Part shown: piece by piece, positions 22,619 to 34,600 of the stretch | How the letters are laid out: each line of letters begins with the position of its first letter | Position numbering within the stretch: the first letter of the stretch is position 1 | Source: Paralithodes platypus | Lineage: Eukaryota > Arthropoda > Malacostraca > Decapoda > Lithodidae | Assembly: GCA_032716605.1 (NCBI GenBank) | Contig: CM064501.1 | Span: 20,254,687 to 20,318,686 of the forward strand | Length of the DNA stretch: 64,000 nt | Reading direction: 5' to 3' | Notes under the pieces: generated by a model | Seen by the model: only the letters and a program-made list of their open reading frames with translations | Databases searched by the model: none | What the model was told of the DNA's origin: nothing | Position numbers and translations under genes: made by a program

Positions 22619-22651
22619 AGATAGATAGATAGATTGACAGATAGATAGATC
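22619..22651. repeat. GATA-rich microsatellite
   Basis: GATA units interrupted by TTGACA; the far side of the target for the LINE at 20876-22618. Confidence 0.9.
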
Positions 22652-23110
22652 AAATTAGGGAGTTCACGAAATATGGTGTTATGACATCAAGATTTGTTTG
22701 CAATGATTAACCGAAGTTGTAAGAGGAAGCATAAACTTTATTGGTAACATGATAATCAGTATGATCAAATAAATATAAAGGGTGATTGTTGAAATATCTC
22801 ATGTTTAACATAAACAAGCGAACAGGGGAGCTTCCAAAGGGATCCTAATGCATCATTCATATAAACATAACTATATTTAGCACCATTTAGTGAAATATGC
22901 TCAATATTTGTGCAAAACTAATAAAAAGTAAAGAGTAAGTCAGGACATGTCAGTATGAAAAGATATACATTAAGAAGAATAGAATACATAGGACAGAAGT
23001 AAATTTAGCTTTATAATTGTACACCCGTCCACAAACACGAAACCTATATGCATTCGTGTCTCGCCCCCCCCCCCCCCCCCCATCACACACCGAGAAATAT
23101 CCTTAACTTA
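22652..23110. other. No gene seen
   Basis: AT-rich sequence with a C run at about 23064-23081. Nothing recognisable otherwise. Confidence 0.5.
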
Positions 23111-23190
23111 CAGCTGGTTCCGAAACGTTGCAATAAAGTCAAAGATGTCAACCAAGATGTTTGTGTTCACCCTGGTCTTGCTCTTCATAT
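23111..23190 (+). repeat. Left arm of an 80-bp inverted repeat
   Basis: Begins CAGCTGGTTCCGAAACGTTG and is an imperfect reverse complement of 24159-24238. The inner side of both arms continues into ATACTGTATATATAC-type sequence. Either the two ends of a 1.13-kb element or two opposed copies of one dispersed repeat. Confidence 0.8.
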
Positions 23191-23202
23191 ACTGTATATA
23201 TA

Positions 23203-23205
<3 letters not shown>

Positions 23206-23265
<60 letters not shown>
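23206..23265. repeat. (AT)n microsatellite
   Basis: About 60 bases of alternating AT directly inside the left inverted-repeat arm. Confidence 0.97.
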
Positions 23266-23268
<3 letters not shown>

Positions 23269-23815
23269 GTTATTGTTATTATATTTGTATTTATTTATTT
23301 GATTTTATTTATTTGTGAATAGTTACGGTGATTTGTGAGTACTGGTGAATTTTTAATGGTGATATGTACTTGAATATGTGAATTCATATTCCACGCGATA
23401 ATACTTTTTGCGCAATAGATGGCCATGAGAAATAATAATGAATTACATACGAAAGATTTGGGAAATGGTACCGGTACCGACATACCTACATAACTCGAGA
23501 AATATAAATGGTACATAGACGTAATGATGTTGATAAAGGTATATGACTCGACACTTCTGTGACGTGAACATAACTTCGTAGTCTACTAGTAAAGGGTTAT
23601 TAATAACACACAAGGACTATCAAGAAGCATGATAGTAACTTCTAATGATTGTTTATGAGAGAGGATGTCGTCTAATCATTAATTTGTACTGTACTCTAAA
23701 ACCCAATAGTGTGCTTCCTGTTGTTGAAACATAGCGAGGTTATTGGGTGTTGTTGTGAAAGCCACGGTGTTAACGTTGGCTGGCTTATTTATCAGTGGTA
23801 GCCTGGGTGGGTGCC

Positions 23816-23816
<1 letters not shown>

Positions 23817-23889
<73 letters not shown>
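23817..23889. repeat. (GT)n microsatellite
   Basis: About 36 GT units, uninterrupted. A second run lies at 23996-24074. Confidence 0.97.
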
Positions 23890-23893
<4 letters not shown>

Positions 23894-23994
23894 ACACTAG
23901 TTGTATTTGCGGGAGTGAGCATGCTCGTTAATTCCCGCCTCCTAAGATATGTTTGTCATACCGTGCTTTGAAACTATGCACTGATGGTGCACTG

Positions 23995-23995
<1 letters not shown>

Positions 23996-24074
<79 letters not shown>
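23996..24074. repeat. (GT)n microsatellite, second run
   Basis: About 39 GT units. Both runs lie between the arms of the inverted repeat. Confidence 0.97.
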
Positions 24075-24076
<2 letters not shown>

Positions 24077-24158
24077 GGCATACAACTATAGTCATTGTCT
24101 ATCTTTTGTATATACAGCATATTGTATATATACAGTATATATGGGAGATCAATTTGCA

Positions 24159-24238
24159 ATATGAAGAGCAAGACCAGGGTGAACACAAACTTCTTGGTTG
24201 ACATCTTTGACTTGATCCCAATGTTTCGGAACCAGCTG
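24159..24238 (-). repeat. Right arm of the inverted repeat
   Basis: Reverse complement of 23111-23190 with several mismatches; outer end CCAGCTG. Confidence 0.8.
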
Positions 24239-24522
24239 GGTCCATCACCAGGACTATAAATATAATATGCAACTTACAAAAATATTCAGCGATCACACTA
24301 AACAACATATACAAGAGCCTAGCCATTTAGAACAATGAGTGGGATTAATAATATGCACCTTAAACAAGTGCCAAGAACAATGTACTTACACTCAAACAAG
24401 GTTAGCCTGAGTAATCAGATTGTTATGCTCTCTCTTCTCATCTACAAAAGTCACACGCTTATAAATACTATTTCCACGAATTAAACTTTTAAGGTAAATT
24501 AAAAAGGAGTTAGAGTACTCAC

Positions 24523-24860
24523 GTTCATGCCATTGTCACAGTTGAGATACTTGTGCACGTTGGTGAAGAAGGTCCCTACAACTTTATCTGAATCCGAGGA
24601 GCGCGCCTGCAGGAGGAAACCTATGAAGGAGCCCCCAGTAGCAGCCTCCAGAGTCACCAACACCTTCTGTCCGGCCTTAACTTGTGCTGCTCCAGGGGTG
24701 ATGGTGTACGGGGCTGGGGTGGACTGTCGTTGTACACCATGGACTGGCTCTATGTTCCCACAGGTGGTGTCAGGGGCCCCAGCGGAGAAGGCCTGCACAC
24801 CGTTCATTGTCGCCGCTACCACCACCAACACTACTGCTAAGGCCACCACCCGAACCATGC
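24523..24860 (-). CDS. Reeler-domain secreted protein, first coding exon
   Basis: Host-type exon. On the minus strand a pyrimidine-rich tract ends in TGTACAG at 24861, followed by GC and the ATG at 24856-24858. The 112-codon frame stays open to a consensus donor, AAC|GTGAGT (exon end 24523, intron phase 0). The product starts with a clear signal peptide (about residues 1-23, ending GVQA). The Reeler fold is then recognisable: Cys33, EPVHG, APYTI, the block GFLLQAR (80-86), VGTF and Cys107. Reeler proteins in arthropods include secreted immune-induced (Hdd11 / l(2)34Fc-like) and ferric-reductase-linked proteins; which type cannot be told from one exon. The rest of the domain (usually another 40-50 residues) should lie downstream on the minus strand, and I could not find it. 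At least one 5' UTR exon is implied upstream. Confidence 0.78.
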
Positions 24861-25028
24861 CTGTACAGAAGAAGGTAGTAATTAATTATTTATATTATAA
24901 ATTCATTGAACTCTGGTCACCACCCTGATCATGCCTGATCATCGAAAATTCATATTGTATATTGCATGTTAATTAATGTTATCAAAATGTTGTGCTTACA
25001 GTATATTATTAGCACTAAAACACTTTAA

Positions 25029-25676
25029 CTCTTTCACAATGGCTGCTTCTATAAGAAAGAATATGCCAAGGGGGCTATTTTCTCGTTAATTCTGCTTAAT
25101 ATAAATCACACTAGCGTCATATCTGTAGCCCTGAGTGAATAGGATCAAGCTCCACTGAAAATAATGGGTCGAATCCTACCAATAAAAGTCACCATCACCT
25201 CCCTTCTTCCTCATACCACTCAGGAAAATCTATCAATACTTTGCTTGTTTCATCGCTGACCAGCTGACCCCCCACTTTACACTTGTGAACGAAAATATTA
25301 AATTTTCTCCTTCACTTCCATTTGCGATAACTGGATGATATTTACAGTTATTTTATCATGACAAGACAGTATGAATTGTTGAATGATGATGAAATTAACC
25401 TCATATTTGTACCTGGTATATATAGCTGTCACAATTACATAGAGAATAGGCCCTGTTTTTCATTGATTTTCAGCTTCTACAACACCTCTTCACTGTACAC
25501 ACACACTCCCTCAACCAATACACAGAGCACACAGTAATAAGTATGGGTGCCAAGCTTAAAACCTCGTCGAAGAGTCTGGCAACAAGCGGGGCGCGTTGGT
25601 GGAACCAATACATGTACGTTGGCCGCAGTGTAGGCCTGTTTTTACATAGGAACGTATGTAAACCGCAGCGAACGGG
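25029..25676. mobile_element. TTAA-flanked element, family C
   Basis: 648 bases between TTAA at 25025-25028 and 25677-25680. The inward tips are CTCTTTCACAATGGCTGC at the left and, from the right, CCCGTTCGCTGCGG: similar but imperfect inverted repeats. No ORF. Boundaries are less secure than for families A and B because only one copy is present. Confidence 0.5.
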
Positions 25677-25830
25677 TTAAGAATGACGGGTTATCGAATG
25701 GAGGAACTGATTCATAAAACAGATGCACAAATACAGGTCATATAATTTATTTACCATAAAAAATAGTTAGGACATGTAACATAAATTATTTTTAATTCGC
25801 AATACAAATTAATGGCAAGGTAGGAGACTA

Positions 25831-26902
25831 TATACTGTATGTATGTACGGTATGTGTCTATCTATCTATCTATCTATGTACCGTATGTGTCTATCTATCT
25901 ATCTATCTATTGCCGGACGCCTTGATCCCCGAAGGGGTGGCCACGAATAATACGCCCCCATGCACCTCTGTCCCCAGTCAGTCATCCAGCACCGCTTTCA
26001 CGCATATACTTCTCAACTCCATCCTTCCCCCTCTCATTCAGTCTACATCTCCATCTCTGTCCTTCCACCCCACTCTCCTACACTCTCTTAGTCATTCTCT
26101 CGCTTCCCATACGTTCCACATGGCCGAACCATCCCAAAGTGTTTCTTTTCACACTTTCCAGCACATCTACATCCACATCACACCTCTCTCATACTTCCTC
26201 ATTTGTCTGTCTATCCCTCCATGTAACTCCGCACACACTTCTCAAGTAACTAATTTCCACCCCTCTCCCTCTTGGTTTAAGTCTCTCCACCAATGTCCAT
26301 GCCTCGCTCCCGTAAGTCAATCCACCAATGTCCATACTTTGCTCCCATAAGTCAATGTCGGGATTACCACACTGTCATGCAAGGACTTCTTTACTTTAAT
26401 GATGACCTCCCTATTTCTTGTTACTGCTTTCAGCGTTCCTACAACCCGCTTAGCCTGTTGCACCCTCTCCCACACTTCTTCATCGTTTCTCCCATCTGTA
26501 CTCAACACACTGCCCTAATACTTAAATGAGCAGACATTCTCCATAGCCTGACCATTCAACCTCACCTCACACTCTGTGGCTGCACCCCTTTCAAAGACCA
26601 TAACCTTGCTCTTCCCCGCATTTACCTTCAGATAACGTTTTCACACACTGTTCCAGACATACCATATTTACCATATTTACCAGACGCTCATCAGAACTGT
26701 ATCATTGGCAAACAGCAGTAGGCCTACAGGCAACTTCCACTCGTTTCCTTCCCTTATCATCGGTACACCAACATCCACTGCTCTTTCTTGTATTACTTTC
26801 ATGACTTCATCCATATATATATTGAACATCTACGGGGACACCACACACCTGTGCTTTAACCCAACATTCAGATCAAAGAACTCTCTCTGTTCATTCTCAA
26901 GT
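25831..26902 (-). mobile_element. 5'-truncated RTE copy with 10-base target duplication
   Basis: Flanked by TAGGAGACTA at 25821-25830 and 26903-26912. The left (3') end is a compound tetranucleotide tail, then sequence closely related to the 3' part of the RTE at 31692-34913. The C-terminal coding region is present but full of stops and shifts; one open piece (26317-26508) reads VGTLKAVTRNREVIIKVKKS and LHDSVVIPTLTYGSKVWTLV. Inactive. Confidence 0.88.
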
Positions 26903-26912
26903 TAGGAGACTA

Positions 26913-27949
26913 ACTTACAAGAATAGAATATATTATAGAACCTGTAAGAGATAGGCAAGGTTTCGAAGATGGGGGAGCTATGTGAAATATGTATTTATTT
27001 AATGAGCACTAGGGGAGGAGGCATTTACAGAAACTGAATATAATTACAGTATATCCATCTCAACAATGGCATAATCGTCAAACGTGATCAGACGAATGGC
27101 AAGGACAGTAGGGATGAATAAATTGCTTACATTAGTACGGATCCTGCATACAGTAGGTTAGAAATTAATAAAATACTATGGTAACTCTGGTTTCAACTTT
27201 ATCCCCTTTCCGGGGGTGACAGGTAAAGGATATTACGTCTCTTTAGTTTTTATATAGGAGGAAAGGAAAATAACAGAGGTAGGTCAGGAATCATCTCCTG
27301 CTTCACATATATATGAGCATAGGCAGGTCACGGCACCAGGCCTGCTAGTCTTCTCTGCTAGTTGTCTCTCTTTCATGCCAGGGCTACTAGTCTTCTCTGC
27401 TTTGTGCCAGGGCTGCTAGTCTTCCCTCCTAGTTGTCTCTGCTTCGTACCAAGACTGCCATGGGCGTGGTCAGAATTAAGAGGTACAATTCGGCAGGAAT
27501 TACTAGGCAACGATGTAGGAATTGCTAACCTTAGAGCTTCCTGGGAAGTGTGGAAAGAGTCAATATCCACTCTGTTGGAGTCACAAACTGATTTCCCTTT
27601 TAGTGAGCTGCCGAACAATTTCAATTTCAATTTCAAGAAAGTCCCCATGACCTGGATTGGAAATAGGGTCATAGTGTCCTTGTGGTTTTATGTGTTGGGC
27701 AGGTAGGTGAGGGGAGCTGGTTAGACCTGTGAGGACAGGAGGTAAGGAGAGGGAAAGGCGTTTGGTTTTGTGGGGGGTTTGAGGGAGAGGATGAACTAGT
27801 GGGTGTTAGGTGACTGACGGAAAACTGAGGTAGGGTGTTACTGGGAAAGATTGCTTTTCTATTTCTCTAAGATGTAGAAGATCTGGGCATAACAACCAGA
27901 TTAATCTTGTACAGATAATGAGGATTATTATTTTTCTCAAAACACCTGT
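26913..27949. other. No gene seen
   Basis: Between about 27330 and 27470 a phrase built on GGCTGCTAGTCTTC recurs three times. ORFs of about 100 codons at 27362-27706 overlap on both strands without family features. Confidence 0.5.
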
Positions 27950-28011
27950 CCGTACTTTAATCATGGAAGCCTCTCCCAACACCATGACCACCACCACCAA
28001 CATGACCATGC
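27950..28011 (-). pseudogene. Possible relic of a signal-peptide exon like the Reeler exon
   Basis: On the minus strand GTGTACAG|GCATGG at 28006-28019 matches the acceptor-plus-ATG junction at 24855-24866. The ATG opens a short hydrophobic stretch (MVMLVVVVMVLGEA), as in a signal peptide. After that no Reeler residues are seen. It may be a duplicated, decayed exon, or chance similarity between valine-rich leaders. Confidence 0.3.
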
Positions 28012-28984
28012 CTGTACACAAAGTGGTCATACATTTGGTTACATATATTCTATGTTTACCTAAAAACATCTGTTTGCAAGTCATTCGGCCATATTCTTAA
28101 ATATTTTCTGATGAGCAGTGCTCCAAGAAGCCATACAAGGTGCAACTACTGGAAACGATGACCAAGAAGCCTTCAGCGTCACCTGACCTATAGTCTGAAG
28201 AGGATTCCCCACCTTTCACACCTCAAAGGAGTTGGCGATTGAAGCCCCTCAAAGAACAAACAAGCAGTCTTCAGCATCCCTTAAGCTTCGTTCTGGGGAT
28301 TCCCCACTTTCCAGATCACAGAAGAGTTAATGGGGCAGAGATGTGGCCTCTGAATGGCCCAGCCAGGCAGCCAGAATCCTCAACCGGCAGCAGACCCTGT
28401 GGCAGTAACCCAGGTTTTCCCTTCAGAAGACACAGCAGCTCTCCCCAAAGGACAGAAGGACTCCAGTAAGTGAGGTTATTTTTGTGGATGGCACTGGAAA
28501 CTTGAGAGGTACATTGAAAGAGAAATGTAAAGATGTAAGACAACCCTTGTATTTAGAAAGAGTATTTGACAAAGCCCTCTTGCCTGCCATAGCTACCGAT
28601 AAACTCCCTTCTGGTATCCGAGTGTCCTGATGTCAAGGAGCTGAAGAGTTTGATCTGCTGTAGCATTACAAATGAAGTAGACAAATACTTTGAGTAGCTC
28701 AGCCAGCACTGGAAGTATGAGCTAGCCTGAACCCTGGCCACTTGGGCCAAGAACTCCCTACTCAAAATCTTGTACAGGTACCTGATGGAGTAGCTGCCCT
28801 GTACTGCCTGGAGTATGTGCCTGTGTACATACATACAATACATATTTGCTATGTGTTATGATTGTTGTTGTTGTCGGGGGGGGGGGGGGGGGGGTGGAGG
28901 CTGATGGGGGGAGTAGATGACAGTGTCTAGGATTGGTTAAAAGCTGTTCCCCAGATTTCTGGGTGAGGATGTTGTGCATGCTGG
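28012..28984. other. No recognisable gene
   Basis: Contains a G run at 28876-28894. The stretch 28200-28470 is unusually GC-rich and ends in a donor-like CCAGTAAGTG, but its frames contain stops and no family is recognisable. Confidence 0.45.
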
Positions 28985-30450
28985 ATAGTAACTAGTGCTT
29001 CACGGTAATGTGTGTAAGCAGGACCGAAGATAATTTTACATGCTCTATTCTGTACTTTTTCGAATTGATCTTTTTGTGTTGCTGTTAGTGAGGATACCTG
29101 CGCTGGGCAGGCATAGGTGAGTTTTGGCTGAATGAATAGAGAGTAAAGATTAGCGAAGTCAGATGAAGGGGCACCAAGTGACTTGAGACGACGGAGGAGG
29201 TACGGTAGAGTTTTACCTTCATTACATTACTGGTATGTTGTTTCCAGTTCAAGTTATTGTCTATGATGACATCTAATAGTTTGAACATCTTCACTAACTG
29301 TAGAACATTTAACTCCCCCAGACATATTATGTTCCAGTAAGTCCGAGGAGGCGGGAGCCCCAGGATCATTGCCACTGCCTCGCACTACACTCACAACAAC
29401 ACTGCGGCCGTTAGAATTATCGCAGGAGGCTGAGGTTGCCACCAACGGTTTTATCGTATGGTAACTTATCGGACTTACTGAGCTAATATGACGCAAAATT
29501 GAGTCATAAACTTATTGGAGAGGTATAGAGATAAGTCCATATGACGCGATCGCGTCATATGAGTTTTTGGTGGACTTATTCATATGACGCGATCGCGTCA
29601 TATATGTCTGAGAGAGTTAATCTGAGGAAGATGAGAGGTGGTTCTATGCTTTCTGAGTCTACAGTACAACCGTTTTATCACTGTTCATGGTGACGTCATT
29701 TACTGAAGTCCACTCCTGAAGTACGTTGACGTTGTCCTGAAGGGTGCTGAAAACGGGAGCAGTGTTAGCATTACTAACTCAGATAGTCATATCATTCACA
29801 TATTTTCACCGTAATTCTGTGTCACTCATAAGGTCGTTGATGAGTATGAGGAAGTACAGAGGGCACATTCTTGTGCCCTGAGGGACCCCACAGGTGAGGG
29901 GTAAGGTGGTGGATATTGCACCATGGTAACGCACTGCCTTTCGCTGGCACGTGAGGAAATCAGCTATCCAGGCCACTAAATGAGGACGTAACCTGAGCTT
30001 TGCCGCTTTCCTGATATTGATGTTATGATTTTCCAGATCAAAGGCTATACTGGGGTCAGAAAATGTCAGGGCTACTGATATTTTTATTTTTTCTAAGTTG
30101 CGATATATGAAGTCAAGGAAACTTACTAAGCAGTGTGTGGTGGAAGACAATTTCATATCAAATTGTTGTGAGTCAATTGATGGGGCTATGTCTGCATATG
30201 CCTAATAAAACTCAAAACATTCACAAATGAAGCTGGGGATTGGGATGATTTCTATCGAGCGTAGTTTGTCTAGGGATTCTGTTCTTGTGGTTTTGGGCAA
30301 TGGTGTGACAATCAAGGTTTTCTACGCTGTTGGACACTTGCATTGTAATAAAGATGCATTAATTATTGAGGTGACGGACTTGGCTGTATCGTATGTATAT
30401 TTCTTTAGAGTCTTGCAGGGTTTTCTTTTGGAGTGACCGATTATTTTGAT
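28985..30450 (-). mobile_element. Decayed LINE reverse transcriptase
   Basis: Minus-strand RT remains in order: LRSIEIIPIPSFICE near 30230, a palm segment at 29806-30156 (LVSFLDFIYRNLEK, LRPHLVAWIADFLTCQRKAV, GVPQGTRMCPLYFLILINDL) and a YVNDMTI where active elements have YVDD. The thumb region (FKLLDVIIDNNLNWKQHT) follows at about 29220-29290. A palindrome-rich block at about 29390-29612 interrupts it. Multiple shifts; inactive. Confidence 0.8.
29461..29606. repeat. Palindrome cluster inside the LINE
   Basis: Two identical 22-base perfect palindromes, centred on GACGCGATCGCGTC, lie at 29539-29560 and 29582-29603. ATAAGTCCA at 29531 and its reverse complement TGGACTTAT at 29571 bracket the first. 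Probably a small inserted foldback element. Confidence 0.75.
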
Positions 30451-31683
30451 TTTAGATCTTTTAGGCGCAGACCTACTTGATACTCGTTCACATATTCTGA
30501 CAGGGTGGGGGAGGGGAGGAAGGCTGGAAGGGTTTATTGTTGTAGGGGCAGGGGGAGATGTTGGCAGATATTGGGGAAGTATTGGTTGAATTGTTTGGCC
30601 TGTTATCTTGGCTGAGGTTGTTTACACAGTTAAAAGAAGGAGTCTGTTTTTTCTGTTTTTTTTTTTGTTTTTTTTCCCAAGCCAGTTAACATCTTTACAC
30701 CTTGTTTCATTTACTGATGTTTGCCTGTTATAAGTGCTGCAGTCAACTTGGGTAATATACCTTTTTTGCTATATGTACCGGTATTTCCCGGATGACTTTG
30801 TTGCGTAATTTTATCTACAGAGATTCATATCATATTGCTGAAGGGTATTGTTTCTTTGTTGGATAAGCCCTTTAATACAGTGGGTGCTTTAAACTGCATC
30901 AGAGGGGTGACATTTTATGGTTTTGACTGTTCATATAATGCCTTGTACTAAATCGTCTGTTGATTATGTATAGTACACAAATTGCAATATAAAGAGCGGT
31001 GTTTCAACTCTATTGGAGGTACTTACATTTTAGAACAGAAATGTATATACGTTTGTTATAAGTTTATTGATGAGATAAGCGGTAAAGGAGGTATAGAACT
31101 TACAATACATATAACCTGTACAATCCCAGCGATGGCTGCCAGCCGTCAGTATTTAAATCACTCCCCTGTCCCAGCGACGGCGGCTGCAAGCAGTCAGTAA
31201 TATACGGTCCTTGTAACTGCCAGTATCAGGCAGTGGCTGGTACCATAACTTGTAAACACTGTTCAAAGAAATTGGCAACACTTCTTAGATTGGCTGCAAG
31301 CTTCCACAGGCTGTCTGGGTCAGTGTTTCATCAACTTTTGAGGTGGGAGGTTGTTATATCTTGCCTCTGAAGCAATTTTGGCCACATTGCTTGGTATTGG
31401 GGGTACATTTATGGTAGTACCCTATGGTACAGTAGGGGTTAAAGATAAGGACAAACGATACTATGTATAATACAATTATTACATAGAACCTGACAAGATA
31501 GGGAAATGTTTAAGGGTGGTATAAGGAATTTGGTGAGTGTTTATTATATAATGCATGAATGTTGTTAAATACGTAGCTACATTAACTGAGAATAAATCTA
31601 TCTTGTTCGACACTGGCAGAATCGCCTAGTGAAAATAAAGATATAAGTATGTCAGGTTAAAGGGCAATGATAGTGTGTGGATT
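30451..31683. other. No gene seen
   Basis: T-rich sequence around 30650-30680. Two related phrases beginning CCCAGCGA(T/C)GGC lie near 31125-31200. No ORF with support. Confidence 0.5.
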
Positions 31684-31691
31684 GTTTTGAT

Positions 31692-34600
31692 CTATCTATC
31701 TATCTATCTATTGCCTGACGCCGTGATCCCCGAAGGGGTGGCCACGAACGAACCGCCCCCATGCACCTCTGTCCCCAGTCAGTCGACGCCCCTCCCCCCA
31801 ACCAGCACCACCTTCGTTCATGTACTTCCTCACTCCATCCTTCCACCTCATATTCGGTCTACCTCTCCCCCTCTGTCCCTCCACCTCGCTCTCATACACC
31901 CTCTTAGTCATTCTCTCGCTTTCCATACGTTCCATATGGCCGAACCATCTCAAGTTGTTCCTTTTCACACTTTCCAGCACATCTACCTCCACACCACACC
32001 TCCTTCTTACTTCCTCATTAGTCTGTCTATCCCTCCATGTAACTCTGCACGCACTCCTTAAGTAATTCATTTCCACTGCTCTCACTCTTGGTCTGAGTCT
32101 CTCAACCAACGTCCATGCTTCGCTTCCGTAAGTCAGTGTCGGGATTACCACACTGTCATGCAAGGACTTCTTCACTTCCATACTGACCACCCTATTTCTT
32201 GTTACTGCTTTTAGCGTTCCTACAACCCTCTTCCCCTGTTGTACCCTCTCCCGCACCTCTTCATCCATAGTCCCATCTTTACTCAACACACTGCCCAGAT
32301 ACTTAAAAGAGTTGACGATCTCCATAGCCTGACCGTTCAGCTTCACCTCACACTCTGTGACTTCACCCATTTCGAAGACCATAACCTTGCTCTTCCCCGT
32401 ATTTACCTTCAAATTCCGTTTTTCGCACACTGTTCCAAACTCATTTACCAGACCCTGCAACTCCCATTCATTATCACTCATCAGAACTGTATCATCCGCA
32501 AACAGCAGTATAGGTAGCTTCCACTCAATTCCCTCCCTTTTCAGCGATACACCAACATCCACTGCTCTTGATAGTATTTCTTTCATAACTCCATCCATAT
32601 ATACAGTAAACAACCACGGGGACATCACACACCCCTGTTTCAAACCAACATTCAGGTCAAAGAACTCGCTCTGCTCACTCTCCACACGTACTGCCGCCTT
32701 TGCACCCTCATACATGCTCTTCACTGCTTTCAGCAACTTGCCCTCTACTCCGTATATTCTAAGTACTTTCCACAAACCTTCTCTATCCACTCTGTCATAG
32801 GCCTTCTCCAAGTCCATAAAGGCAACATACACCTTTTGTTTCTTCTCCAGATACTTCTCCACAACACAATTCAGGGTAAAAATCTGATCTACACATCCTC
32901 TTCCCTTCCTAAAACCTCCCTGCTCGTCGCCTATCCATTTCTCCGTTCTCACTCTCACTCTCTCAATCACTACCCTACTGTATACCTTCCCTACTACGCT
33001 TAGAAGACATATTCCTCGGTGGTTACCACACACTCCTCTTTCCCCTTTGCCCTTATATAGGGGGACTATTATGCCAGTCTTCCAGTCATCGGGTGCACTC
33101 CCCTTCTCCCATGCTAGTTTGCACATTTTCCATACCCATTCTATCACTATCTCACCATACCTCAACATTTCCCCACACACTCCATCTGTTCCTGGTGCTT
33201 TCCCCAACTTCACTCTTTTCATGGCTTCCCACACTTCTGACCTCCTGATCCCCACCTCCTCCTCCACTACTTCTCTTCTTCTCCCTCCCATACCATATCC
33301 AGCTATGTTTGCTGGCTCTTCATTCCTTTCATTTAGCAACTCACTGAAGTACTCCCTCCATCTTTCGACTCTCTCTTGCTTCTCGGCTAGCATTCTCCCA
33401 TTCTTATCTTTCACACCCTTACTGTTTCCCTTGCTACCTTCCCTAACTTTCTTGACTTCTTTCCAGAACAGTTTCTTACTCTCCCTCCATTTTACACTCA
33501 GATTCCTTCCAAATTCCTCATCTACTCTTCTCTTACTTTCCTTCACTACTCTCTTCACCACCCTCTTACTCTCCACGTACCTCGCTCGTTTCTGTCTCTC
33601 GGAATCTTCATTCCCTCTGCTACCCAACCACTCTCTATATGCTTTCTTCTTTTCTTCCACAGCTATTCGTACCTCTTCTGTCCACCATGCTGTACCTTTC
33701 ACTCCCCTCCCTCTTCTCCTCACTCCACACACCTCCTCACATGCTGCACAGATCTCATCCTTAAACACCTTGCTCATCTCCTCCACTTCCTCCATAACTT
33801 CCAGGTCGAACCCACCTAGTCGTCTTTCCACTGCTCTCCTGTACTCCTCCCTGATTTCCTCCTCCTGCAACCTCTCCACCCTCCTCACCATTCCACCCTC
33901 CTCTCGCCTCCCTCCCGCTCTCCTCACCCACTTCTTTTGTATCCTAACCTTAGCTACCACTACATAATGATCAGACAGACCCCCTCCAATACCCCTATAC
34001 ACCCTAGCATCCATCACAGATTTCTTCATTTGTTCATCCACACATACATAATCAATCAATGACTTTCGTTCCACCACTGTCTTATCCTTCATCGTCAACA
34101 TCCGTTTCCACGTGTACCTGTGGATCATTCTGTGTCGGAAGAAGGTGTTGGCTATCCACAGCCTCCTCCCCACACATACGTCCACAAGTGCACTACCATT
34201 CCCATTCACCTCTGATGGTACCCCCCACCCTCCCACCACTCCCTCAACTTTCCTATCACCCACCTTACCATTCATATCCCCAATCAGAAATATTCTTTCG
34301 TTCTTGTCAAACTTCTCCAGGCACGCCTCCACATTCATCCAGAACTCCTCTTTCTTTCTTTCAAGTATATCCTCTGTCGGGGCATACACGCATACAATCA
34401 CCCATGTTTGTATTCCTACTTTCATTCTCACCCACACAATCCTTGAACCCACAGACCCATACTCTCTTACACATTCCTTCCATTTGCTACTTACAAACAA
34501 ACATGCACCTTCTCTCGCTGTTCCTTCACTCACTCCAGCACACACACCCATTCCACACTCCCACTCTCTCACATCTGAACCTTTCCATTTGGTCTCTGTC

